Shown in pieces: positions 1 to 7,834 of a DNA stretch of 64,000 nucleotides. Location of the stretch: contig MDLA01000126.1 in the NCBI GenBank assembly GCA_001730015.1, positions 62,001-126,000 of the forward strand, read 5' to 3'. Positions within the stretch are counted from its first letter, which is position 1. Each line of letters begins with the position of its first letter. The stretch is from Chromatiales bacterium (ex Bugula neritina AB1) (GTDB lineage: Bacteria; Pseudomonadota; Gammaproteobacteria; Granulosicoccales; Granulosicoccaceae). Under the pieces are notes generated by a model that was given only the letters and a program-made list of their open reading frames with translations, did not search any database and had not been told where the DNA came from. The position numbers were made by a program, and so were the translations under genes.

Positions 1-1
1 T

Positions 2-688
2 GTTCCGCCACACGGCTACCATAAACGCACCTTTGATCTATGCAAAGAGCACGATATTCTATACGTCTCGGATGAAGTAGTAACCGCATTCGGACGGCTC
101 GGGCACTGGTTTGCCTCTGAAGACGTGTTTAACATTCAACCTGATATTATCACCTGTGCAAAAGGTATTACATCCGGCTATCTGCCGCTTGGCGCAACGA
201 TCTACTCCGATGAAATTCACGATGTAATCAGTGAGCCCGGCCATGGTCGGTATTTTGCGCACGGGTTTACCTATTCCGGCCATCCGGTTGTCTGTGCCGC
301 TGCTTTAAAAAATATTGAAATTATAGAAAGAGAGAATTTACTCAATCACGCCAGCGAGATCGGTGACTATTTTCAGCAGCAATTAAAAACACTGGAAGAC
401 CTGCCGATAGTCGGCCAGGTACGCGGCATGAAACTGATGCAATGCGTAGAGTTTGTTGCAAACAAGGAAACTCGCGAGGTATTTCCTGAAGATATCGATA
501 TAGGTAAAATCATTTCAAATATCGCCGATGGAAATGGCTTGCTGGTACGCCCTATTATAAATCTTAACGTGATGTCACCACCACTTGTTATCACCCGCGA
601 TCAGGTAGATTTTATAGTAACAACTCTGCGAGCCAGTATTGAGGAAGCCGTCTCTCAGCTGCACCAATCGGGGGCACTGAAAAGCTGA
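2..688 (+). CDS. Class-III PLP aminotransferase, C-terminal part
   Basis: The open frame runs in from the left edge, so the N-terminal half lies outside the window. The visible 228 residues carry the class-III (omega) transaminase signatures. SDEVVTAFGRLG holds the aspartate that pairs with the PLP pyridine nitrogen, and CAKGITSGYLPLGA holds the PLP lysine (in AKG). The small-domain tail follows. Close family members act on putrescine, beta-alanine, taurine or other omega-amino donors with pyruvate, and the substrate cannot be read from this fragment. The stop is 52 bases before a thiamine-diphosphate decarboxylase on the same strand, so the pair may transaminate an amino compound and then decarboxylate the resulting 2-oxoacid. 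That coupling is inference. The family call is secure; the substrate is unknown. Confidence 0.88.
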   Translation, partial: VPPHGYHKRTFDLCKEHDILYVSDEVVTAFGRLGHWFASEDVFNIQPDIITCAKGITSGYLPLGATIYSDEIHDVISEPGHGRYFAHGFTYSGHPVVCAAALKNIEIIERENLLNHASEIGDYFQQQLKTLEDLPIVGQVRGMKLMQCVEFVANKETREVFPEDIDIGKIISNIADGNGLLVRPIINLNVMSPPLVITRDQVDFIVTTLRASIEEAVSQLHQSGALKS

Positions 689-740
689 ATGAATAGCGAG
701 AACCATTTATTACCTAGCACCAGCCGGACAACTGATTACT

Positions 741-2408
741 ATGCGGGATAACACGGGAAACGCCACTTGTACTGTTGGCGAAGCACTGATCACATTGCTG
801 ACTGATTATGGTGTAGAGCACGTGTTCGGAATACCTGGTGTACACACCGTTGAACTGTACCGTGGCCTTGCCAATAGCCGCATTGAGCACCATACCCCAC
901 GACATGAGCAGGGCGCAGGATTCATGGCAGACGGATATGCCAGAGTCAGCGGTAAACCCGGAGTGTGTTTTGTAATTACCGGGCCGGGCTTTACCAATAT
1001 AGCCACCGCCATGGCACAGGCCCTGGCCGATTCTATCCCTATGCTGGTCATATCAAGTGTTAACGATACCCTGAACACACCTCATGCCTGCGGTATGCTT
1101 CACGAGATGCCGAACCAACTGGCATTCAGTGCAGAGGTCACCCGCTTTAGCCACACTATTAAAACTGCCGATGAATTACCTCGGGCTCTGGCACGTGCCT
1201 TCAGTGTGTATAGAAACAGCAGACCCGGTCCTGTGCATTTACAATTACCAGTGTCTCTGTTGGGTACTCCCACTGATCTGCTCAAGCGGTATACACGGGT
1301 TATGCAACGGCAGCTGCAAGCACCATCGACTACAACAGCTGGTAGCGCAGACCTCAGTGCCGCAGCAGCTCTGCTCAACGCAGCGCAAACCCCGTTGATT
1401 CTGGCAGGTGGTGGTGCAAATATAGCTTCTGACACCATGGGCACATTGGCTGAAACATTAGATGCTCCGGTATTAATGACAATAAATGCTCGTGGTCTGC
1501 TCGCAGATGACAACGTCTACGCGCTACCGGCAACCGGATCACTACAGTCGGTTCGAACATTGATCGAAGAGTCAGATGTTGTCCTCGCCCTTGGCACTGA
1601 ACTGGCAGCAACTGATAACGATATGTACAAGAACGGTGGTTTTAACATACCGGGTAAATTGATTCGCTGTGATATAGACCCTATGCAGCTTACTAATAAT
1701 TTCCTTGCAGATATCACACTCTGTGGCGACGCTGCAGTAATTGTTAACACCCTTTTACGCGAATTAGCAATTAAGGGGAGTCGCCGCGGAGTGCTACGAA
1801 CAGCAAAAACACTGGAAAATGCCCGCAATGAGCTGACAACCGATATGAGGCGGCATCTGCAGTTACTGGAAAGAATACAGCAATCAATGCCAGAGGCCAT
1901 ATTCGTCGGTGACTCGACCCAGCTTGTCTATAGCGGCAATATGCTATTCAATACCGCAACGAGAAACCAGTGGTTTAACTCTTCGGTCGGGTTTGGAACC
2001 CTGGGCTATGCGCTCCCGGCAGCCATTGGAGCGTCTCTGGCGGAAAAAAACAAACCGGTAATTTGCCTGATTGGTGATGGCGGATTGCAATTCGTCCTCG
2101 GAGAATTAGGTGCGCTGCAAGACAGTGAATCGGCTGTTGCCATTATCGTCTGGCGCAATGGCGGATACCGGGAAATAAAAACATCAATGGAAAATGCCGG
2201 CGTCGGCGCTGACGGTGTTGAACTTACAGTACCCGATTTCAGTGCAATAGCCGGTGCCTATGGCGTGCGAGGGGAAACAGCGACAAGCGATACCGAACTC
2301 TGCGATATTCTTCTGTCGTCATATTCCAAAGGTGAACCGGTTTTGATCGAGATCGAAGAAGATCAATTTATGCAATCTGAAAAAACTATAAATCAAAAGC
2401 CTCACTAA
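741..2408 (+). CDS. Thiamine-diphosphate 2-oxoacid decarboxylase, AruI/acetolactate-synthase family
   Basis: A 555-residue enzyme with the three-domain layout of acetolactate synthase-like ThDP enzymes. The N-terminal pyrimidine-binding domain has GIPGVHTVELYRG and the cofactor-activating glutamate in PRHEQGAGFMADGYAR. A central domain follows, then a C-terminal pyrophosphate domain with IGDGGLQF and, about 27 residues later, RNGGY, which together form the GDG...N metal/ThDP motif. The N-terminal wording resembles enzymes annotated as 5-guanidino-2-oxopentanoate decarboxylase (AruI, arginine transaminase pathway) more than true acetolactate synthase or glyoxylate carboligase. No regulatory small subunit is nearby. 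It follows a class-III aminotransferase on the same strand. Its last 23 bases overlap the end of the convergent HAD gene. The family is certain; the exact 2-oxoacid is inferred. Confidence 0.8.
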   Translation: MRDNTGNATCTVGEALITLLTDYGVEHVFGIPGVHTVELYRGLANSRIEHHTPRHEQGAGFMADGYARVSGKPGVCFVITGPGFTNIATAMAQALADSIPMLVISSVNDTLNTPHACGMLHEMPNQLAFSAEVTRFSHTIKTADELPRALARAFSVYRNSRPGPVHLQLPVSLLGTPTDLLKRYTRVMQRQLQAPSTTTAGSADLSAAAALLNAAQTPLILAGGGANIASDTMGTLAETLDAPVLMTINARGLLADDNVYALPATGSLQSVRTLIEESDVVLALGTELAATDNDMYKNGGFNIPGKLIRCDIDPMQLTNNFLADITLCGDAAVIVNTLLRELAIKGSRRGVLRTAKTLENARNELTTDMRRHLQLLERIQQSMPEAIFVGDSTQLVYSGNMLFNTATRNQWFNSSVGFGTLGYALPAAIGASLAEKNKPVICLIGDGGLQFVLGELGALQDSESAVAIIVWRNGGYREIKTSMENAGVGADGVELTVPDFSAIAGAYGVRGETATSDTELCDILLSSYSKGEPVLIEIEEDQFMQSEKTINQKPH

Positions 2409-2979
2409 TAGCCTGATAGCAGGCTTCACTACGTTTAAAATGCAACGCCTGCATACCGACGGATCTGGCCGCTTCAATGTTGGGCAGGCTATCATCAACA
2501 AAAAATACTTCTGAGGCAGTTAAGCTATAGCGCTCTAGAACCAGTTCGAATAGTTCCTGCTCCGGCTTAATCAATTTCTCATGTGCCGAGATCACAACTC
2601 CGTCAAACCAGGTGAAATATTCACGGGGTTTCAAGTACTGATAATTTCTTTCCCCCATATTCGATAGAACATACATCGGCACACCAGTAACTTTTATCTG
2701 CCGGATCATATCAATTGTGCGAGGTATATCCTGCAGCGAATTCCGAATGGTATCAAAACAGAAGAGAATCTGTTCTATTGTCAGGTCAGATTCGGCCAGC
2801 AGTCGAGCTGCGACGGAATCTTCGGTTTTAACTCCCCTGTCAATATCGAGCCAATCCGGATGACCCAGCAACTGGTGCCTTACGTAATCCGTCTGGCTCT
2901 CTGTAAATTCAAGTGATTTCAGTATTCCTTCCGGATCCCAATTCACTACCACATTACCCAAATCCCATAGTGCAATCAT
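2386..2979 (-). CDS. HAD-superfamily hydrolase (YihX-like)
   Basis: A 197-residue haloacid-dehalogenase hydrolase. Motif I is WDLGNVVVNWD with the nucleophilic Asp6, in the DxGN form typical of the YihX/epoxide-hydrolase-N group rather than DxD. Motif II is VLSNMG, motif III supplies the lysine in LIKPEQ, and motif IV is FFVDDSLPNIEAA. A four-helix cap lies between motifs I and II. YihX itself removes phosphate from alpha-glucose 1-phosphate, but substrate is poorly conserved in this group, so only a small-molecule phosphatase role is proposed. The gene is convergent with the ThDP decarboxylase and overlaps it by 23 bases. It ends without a visible terminator. Confidence 0.85.
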   Translation of the reverse strand: MIALWDLGNVVVNWDPEGILKSLEFTESQTDYVRHQLLGHPDWLDIDRGVKTEDSVAARLLAESDLTIEQILFCFDTIRNSLQDIPRTIDMIRQIKVTGVPMYVLSNMGERNYQYLKPREYFTWFDGVVISAHEKLIKPEQELFELVLERYSLTASEVFFVDDSLPNIEAARSVGMQALHFKRSEACYQAISEAFDL

Positions 2980-3178
2980 TATTTCTCCCGGCCAATGGAC
3001 GGCCTGTTATCCGGTACTTTTTGTTGTGAGCCGCCTTTGGGGTGAATCTGCATAGAATCACATTTCACTGGCGACAATTAAAATACTCGATCTAAATATG
3101 GAAACAGAACAGACAAGAGCATTAAGAATACCTATAACGAGCCGAAACGTTCCATAAATTTCGTATCGGGAGCAGTTA

Positions 3179-3667
3179 ATGAAGCAAACAATCAAGTCCG
3201 CCTTAACTACAGTAATCGCCGCAACCTTTATTCTCACGACAGGCTGCGCCACTATAACCTCAGGGCCGGATCAGGCAGTACAAATAGACAGCACACCAGC
3301 GGACGCTGTCATTAAAATCAACAATATAACTGTTGGTAAAACTCCAGCCATGGTCGATCTCAAACGTTCACAGCGTACCGCTACTGTCGAACTTGAGCTA
3401 CCCGGTTTTCAACCGGAAAAAATAGTACTGAAACGCGGGCTCAATGGCTGGGTGTGGGGAAACATTCTGCTCGGCGGTATCATTGGAGTTGTTGTCGACG
3501 TCAGCACCGGCGCTATGTACGCTCATAAATTGCCAGAGTCCGAAGGTCTCGTAGAGATTCCTGCATCGTCAAAAACGAAACCTGAAGGAGCGGACATCTG
3601 GATTGATGTAACATTAAAACCGATGCCAGAACTCACAAAAATCGGCCAGCTTACACCTGTTTCATAG
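3179..3667 (+). CDS. PEGA-like outer-membrane lipoprotein
   Basis: A 162-residue protein with a lipoprotein signal: a basic start, a hydrophobic stretch, and the lipobox LTTGC with the acylated Cys23. The mature part contains the PEGA-type surface motif (STPADAVIKINNITVGKTPAMVDL), a short beta module found in cell-envelope proteins. It then has a glycine-rich hydrophobic segment around residues 100-120 (WGNILLGGIIGVVVD), which resembles lipoproteins of unknown role that associate with membranes. A GGGAG-type ribosome site lies 7-11 bases before the ATG. The gene stands alone between two intergenic regions, and its function is not known. Confidence 0.75.
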   Translation: MKQTIKSALTTVIAATFILTTGCATITSGPDQAVQIDSTPADAVIKINNITVGKTPAMVDLKRSQRTATVELELPGFQPEKIVLKRGLNGWVWGNILLGGIIGVVVDVSTGAMYAHKLPESEGLVEIPASSKTKPEGADIWIDVTLKPMPELTKIGQLTPVS

Positions 3668-3692
3668 AGCACTCCTAATAGAGCACTTCTAA
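3665..3692. repeat. 14-bp tandem repeat spanning a stop codon
   Basis: Two adjacent copies of TAGAGCACTCCTAA (3665-3678) and TAGAGCACTTCTAA (3679-3692) differ at one base. The TAG of the first copy is the stop codon of the PEGA-like lipoprotein, and the duplication supplies a second in-line TAG just after it. This is probably replication slippage, and no function is implied. Confidence 0.7.
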
Positions 3693-4107
3693 TTGACCCC
3701 CGGATTGGCTCTGTAATTTGAGCCGATATCGCTCTGCTACCGACCCGGGTAGCAGGGCAGATCTCATATACGAACAACTCCAGCCCTTTAATTAATCGCT
3801 CGGTCCATCTGATTTCGCGTTACACGCGATAAGCGCAAATCTTTCAGCTGGTAACATTTCCGGCTAAATACGACCAATTCTCTACCTGCCCCCTCAGACT
3901 GCTCACTCCGCACTAACTGAGGAGTTCATTGTTAGCTGCACACCAATCGCAGCTTCCAACCGCCATTCATCTTAAGTTTCACCTGCTGCCGCAGCACAGG
4001 GGATAGCTTTGATCGTTGGTTCAGGACACAATGAACAAAAGACAGGCATACAGGCGATCAATCGCCTCATGTGAGCAAACTTCATCGAATACCCGAATTA
4101 AGCGTTT
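3668..4107. other. 440-bp intergenic region with two hairpins, no gene seen
   Basis: This stretch separates the PEGA-like lipoprotein from the ureide operon. I find no convincing coding frame. It holds the second copy of the 14-bp tandem repeat, a small stem GGCTC/GAGCC (3707-3711 with 3720-3724), and a stronger 11-bp stem (3731-3758). The promoter of the allC operon is presumably in the right half, but I could not pick a convincing -35/-10 pair. Confidence 0.5.
3731..3758. terminator. 11-bp stem, possible factor-dependent terminator
   Basis: GCTCTGCTACC pairs with GGTAGCAGGGC around a six-base loop, with one G-T wobble. No run of T follows on either side, so it is not a classical intrinsic terminator. 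Its position 64 bases after the lipoprotein stop fits transcript-end protection or termination. Confidence 0.4.
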
Positions 4108-5349
4108 ATGAATAGCGAAAATATCGGCAAATTGATTTTCGATAAAATCGATGCGCTGGCTGAACTCTCTGAAAACCGGGAAAATCTGACCCGCGTCTCG
4201 TTGAGCCCCGAGCATCAGCTCGCCAATACCCTGGTTGGTCAGTGGATGGCGGACGCCGGAATGCAGGTTCGTGTTGACGCAGTCGGCAATGTTATCGGGC
4301 GTACCGATGGCAGTACCGAAGGCCCGGCACTGATGCTCGGCTCGCACCTCGATACGGTACGTGATGGTGGTCGCTACGATGGCATGCTGGGGGTAGTGGT
4401 ACCGCTCGTATGCATGGAAATATTGCACAAGCGCGGTGAAAAACTCGCCTACCCTGTTGAGGTTGTCGGTTTCAGCGACGAAGAAGGAGTACGTTTCCCG
4501 TCTACTTTACACGGGTCCAAAGCCATTGCAGGCACCTTTGACACCGCCACCCTGGATGATCGTGACGCAAACGGTATCAGCATTGCCGAAGCGCTCACGC
4601 AGTTCGGGCTAGATCCAAAACAGCTGCACTCAGCCCGGCGCATGCCCGAAGAATTCTTCGGCTTCATCGAGATACATATTGAGCAGGGTCCGGTACTGGA
4701 AAAAGAGCAACTTCCGGTCGGAGTGGTAACCGCTATTGCAGGGGCATCGCGTTACCGGGTTACTGTGTCCGGAAAAGCAGGGCACGCTGGCACAGTCCCG
4801 ATGAATTTGCGCAAAGATGCGCTCACTGCCGCCAGCGAGTGCATTGTTGAAATTGAAGCAATCTGCAATAACCTGGCGGATGTTGTCGGTACGGTCGGTG
4901 AAATCCGTGCCGCCCCCGGTGCCGGCAATGTTATCCCCGGTGAGGTGGAAATATCACTCGATCTGCGCTCCAGCGAGAACGCTACTCGAAAACATGCAGA
5001 GCAGCTGATTCTTGATATGTTCGATGCAGTTGCTGCCAAACGCGGTTTGACTATAACAACGCACTGCCACCACGAAGCCACCAGTGTCGATTGCGACAAA
5101 CAGCTCTGCGAGCAGCTGGCAGCCGCCATAGAAGCCACGGGCTATCGCTCACTTGGGTTGCCCAGCGGTGCCGGTCACGATGCCATGGCAATTGCCGACC
5201 TCACCCCGATGGCAATGCTGTTTGTACGTTGCAAAGATGGTCTTAGCCACCATCCGGATGAAAGCATGACTGCGGATGATGCCGCAGTCGCTGCTCTGGT
5301 ATTACTGAAGTTTCTCACTCATATCAACAACACGGCAAATTCAGGGTAA
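4108..5349 (+). CDS. allC: Allantoate amidohydrolase (M20 zinc hydrolase)
   Basis: A 413-residue member of the M20 family that hydrolyses N-carbamoyl amides. Visible metal-site motifs are GSHLDTV with His80, GGRYDGMLGV with Asp91, the acidic pair in FSDEEGVRF (Glu125/126), and HIEQGPVLE with His190. GKAGHAGTVPM marks the dimerisation domain, and LSHHPDE near the end gives the last histidine. AllC converts allantoate to (S)-ureidoglycine, CO2 and ammonia. Close relatives act on ureidoglycolate or N-carbamoyl amino acids and cannot be told apart by eye. The neighbours (carbamate kinase 2 bases downstream, PucG, and the AllFGH subunits) favour the allantoate role strongly. It is the first gene of the operon. 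Confidence 0.82.
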   Translation: MNSENIGKLIFDKIDALAELSENRENLTRVSLSPEHQLANTLVGQWMADAGMQVRVDAVGNVIGRTDGSTEGPALMLGSHLDTVRDGGRYDGMLGVVVPLVCMEILHKRGEKLAYPVEVVGFSDEEGVRFPSTLHGSKAIAGTFDTATLDDRDANGISIAEALTQFGLDPKQLHSARRMPEEFFGFIEIHIEQGPVLEKEQLPVGVVTAIAGASRYRVTVSGKAGHAGTVPMNLRKDALTAASECIVEIEAICNNLADVVGTVGEIRAAPGAGNVIPGEVEISLDLRSSENATRKHAEQLILDMFDAVAAKRGLTITTHCHHEATSVDCDKQLCEQLAAAIEATGYRSLGLPSGAGHDAMAIADLTPMAMLFVRCKDGLSHHPDESMTADDAAVAALVLLKFLTHINNTANSG

Positions 5350-5351
5350 AT

Positions 5352-6302
5352 ATGGATAAAAACTCCTCACGTGTTCTGATTGCAGTAGGCGGTAATGCAA
5401 TACACCCGACTCGTCGCCCCGGTACGGTCGAGCAGCAAATTGAATTTGCTGTTAAAACCGGAAACGCACTATTGCCGATACTTGAAAGCGATAACCAGGT
5501 CATTATCACTCACGGCAACGGCCCGGTGGTTGGTAAAATACTGATGCGCCAGGTACTGGCTCGTGAAACTGTTCCACCTATGACCATGGACGTCTGCGTC
5601 GCGCACAGTCAGGGCGGTATTGCCTACCTGATGATGCAAAATCTTGAAAACACATTGCGCAAAGTGGGCAACCAGCGCCACGTGGTCTGCCTGCTTACTC
5701 AGGTTGAGGTCGACCCGGACGACCCTGCGTTCAGCAACCCCAGCAAGCCGGTCGGTTTTTTCTACTGTGAGGAGGAAGCCAGAGATATAGAAAGAAAACT
5801 GGGATGGACCATGCGCGAAGACGCCGGCCGGGGCTGGCGTTATGTTGTACCTTCACCGCAACCAAAACATATTGTTGATATTTCTCTTATTGAAACTATC
5901 GCAAACAGCGGCGCAGTTGTAATTGCCGGGGGCGGCGGCGGCATTCCGGTCGTTCGCAATGAGGACGGCACCCGACACGGCGTCGAAGCGGTAATCGATA
6001 AAGATCTGAGTTCCGCCCACATGGCAAATATTCTGGGTATAGAAACACTGCTGATACTGACTGCTGTAGAGCAGGTCTACGTAAATTTCGGTTCGGAGCA
6101 GCAACGAGCTCTCGGTTCTATCAAGCTGCAGGAACTCGTAGAACTGCACAACGATGGCGAATTCGCTGACGGCAGCATGGGGCCTAAAGTGATGGCGGCG
6201 ATCAATTTTCTGCGCGGCGGCGGTAAGCGCGCGGTGATCGCACATCTTGACGACGCAGCAGCAGCACTTGCCGGTGATGCCGGTACCCAGATTTCACAAT
6301 GA
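5352..6302 (+). CDS. arcC: Carbamate kinase, catabolic (ArcC/AllK type)
   Basis: A 316-residue amino-acid-kinase-fold enzyme of normal length. It shows VGGNAIHP at the N-terminus, ITHGNGPVVGKILMRQ for phosphate binding, VIAGGGGGIPVV, VIDKDLSSA, and the closing GSMGPKVMAAINFL. It makes ATP from carbamoyl phosphate and ADP, releasing carbamate that breaks down to CO2 and ammonia. It starts 2 bases after the allC stop, so the two are translationally close. No arginine deiminase or ornithine carbamoyltransferase is nearby. Its carbamoyl phosphate therefore most likely comes from the AllFGH complex encoded downstream, as for the carbamate kinase beside allFGH in E. coli. Confidence 0.93.
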   Translation: MDKNSSRVLIAVGGNAIHPTRRPGTVEQQIEFAVKTGNALLPILESDNQVIITHGNGPVVGKILMRQVLARETVPPMTMDVCVAHSQGGIAYLMMQNLENTLRKVGNQRHVVCLLTQVEVDPDDPAFSNPSKPVGFFYCEEEARDIERKLGWTMREDAGRGWRYVVPSPQPKHIVDISLIETIANSGAVVIAGGGGGIPVVRNEDGTRHGVEAVIDKDLSSAHMANILGIETLLILTAVEQVYVNFGSEQQRALGSIKLQELVELHNDGEFADGSMGPKVMAAINFLRGGGKRAVIAHLDDAAAALAGDAGTQISQ

Positions 6303-6493
6303 GCCGGCTATTTATATTCAAAGACAGCGGTAAATGTGCGAGATGCTTTGGACAACGACCACTCTGTCTCGAAACCCGCAATGTCGGTACACGCAAGGTA
6401 CTTCTGCCAGCCACTTCATATTAGAATAGCGGTATCACTAAATCTCTATTACGCGCAGCCGTCGAAAGTCATCGCACGCGCTGGGGAGCATTC

Positions 6494-7756
6494 ATGCAAA
6501 ACCTGTTTGACGATCTCAACCCTCCGGTACGACGATTAATGGGACCGGGCCCGGTGGAAGTAGACCCGCGTGTTTTGAACGCCATGTCTATGCCCATGCT
6601 GGGGCAATTTGATCCGCACTTTACCGGGTACATGAACGAAGTCATGTCCTTGTACCGCGATATTTTTCAAACTGAAAACAAGTGGACAATGCTGGTCGAC
6701 GGTACCGCCAGAGCCGGCATTGAATGCGTGATGGTCTCGGTGGTGAATCCCGGTGACACTGTTCTGGTACCGGTATTCGGGCGCTTCGGCCATCTGCTTA
6801 GTGAAATTGCAACGCGCTGCGGGGCAAATGTTGTCGCTATAGAAACCGAATGGGGCACAGTGTTCGAACCGCAGCAAATAGAAGACGCAATAAAAAAACA
6901 CCAGCCTAAAGTACTGGCGTGTGTGCAGGGCGATACCTCAACGACGATGGCGCAACCCCTTGATGAAATAGGCAGAATCTGTCGCGCGCACGATGTCTAT
7001 TTATGTGTCGATGCAACCGCATCCATCACCGGAATGCCACTGCCAACTGACGAATGGCAAATCGATGCGGTGACAGCCGGTTTGCAGAAGTGCCTCTCCG
7101 GGCCTCCGGGTATAGCGCCGATCACCATCAACGACCGGGTTGCCGAATTAATCTCGGCGCGCAAGCACATTGAAGAAGGCATTCGCCCCGACGACTACCA
7201 GGCTGCAGACGGCGAAATGATACAAAGTAACTATTTTGACCTGTCAATGATTATGGATTACTGGAGCCCCGCTCGTCTGAATCATCATACCGAGGCCACA
7301 TCAATGCTGTACGCCGCACGCGAGTGTGCGCGAATTACCTTGAAAGAGGGCTGGGACCGTCGCTTTGCCAGACACAATCAAACCAGTGCCGCACTCGTTG
7401 ACGGTTTGACTGCAATGGGGCTTCAGGTATTCGGTGATCTCAGCGTGAAAATGCCTAATGTCACCGGAGTCTACATTCCTCCAACCGTCGAAGGCGATAA
7501 AGTACGCGGTGAAATTCTCAATGATTTCGGCATCGAGATTGGTACCTCTTTCGGACCGCTACACGGTAAAATCTGGCGCATCGGTACGATGGGTTTCGGC
7601 TGCCGCAAAGATAACGTACTGGCCTGCCTTGCCGCACTCGAAACCACATTGCGGCGTAACGGTCACAGTGCCCCGGCCGGAGCGGGTATAGATGCAGCCC
7701 TTGCCGTTTACAATAACCCGGATCACCCCTCGATTGCAGGCATAAACGCAGCCTGA
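6494..7756 (+). CDS. pucG: (S)-ureidoglycine-glyoxylate aminotransferase
   Basis: A 420-residue class-V aminotransferase. It shows GPGPVEVDPRVLNAMS, GQFDPHFTGYMNE, DGTARAGIE, the PLP-pairing aspartate in CVDATASI, and the PLP lysine Lys199 in GLQKCLSGPPG. The stretch SNYFDLSMIMDYW with RLNHHTEATSMLY matches what I recall of PucG better than serine-glyoxylate or ordinary alanine-glyoxylate aminotransferase. PucG transfers the amino group of ureidoglycine to glyoxylate, giving oxalurate and glycine. Oxalurate is the substrate of the AllFGH complex encoded next. It lies 191 bases after arcC and 78 bases before allG on the same strand. Confidence 0.85.
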   Translation: MQNLFDDLNPPVRRLMGPGPVEVDPRVLNAMSMPMLGQFDPHFTGYMNEVMSLYRDIFQTENKWTMLVDGTARAGIECVMVSVVNPGDTVLVPVFGRFGHLLSEIATRCGANVVAIETEWGTVFEPQQIEDAIKKHQPKVLACVQGDTSTTMAQPLDEIGRICRAHDVYLCVDATASITGMPLPTDEWQIDAVTAGLQKCLSGPPGIAPITINDRVAELISARKHIEEGIRPDDYQAADGEMIQSNYFDLSMIMDYWSPARLNHHTEATSMLYAARECARITLKEGWDRRFARHNQTSAALVDGLTAMGLQVFGDLSVKMPNVTGVYIPPTVEGDKVRGEILNDFGIEIGTSFGPLHGKIWRIGTMGFGCRKDNVLACLAALETTLRRNGHSAPAGAGIDAALAVYNNPDHPSIAGINAA

Positions 7757-7834
7757 CCGGTACGGCGTGTCTAGCCACCACACCAGCCCGGATCAAACAT
7801 TTGTTCTTTCTAAATTTGAGTGAGTTAACCCCCT

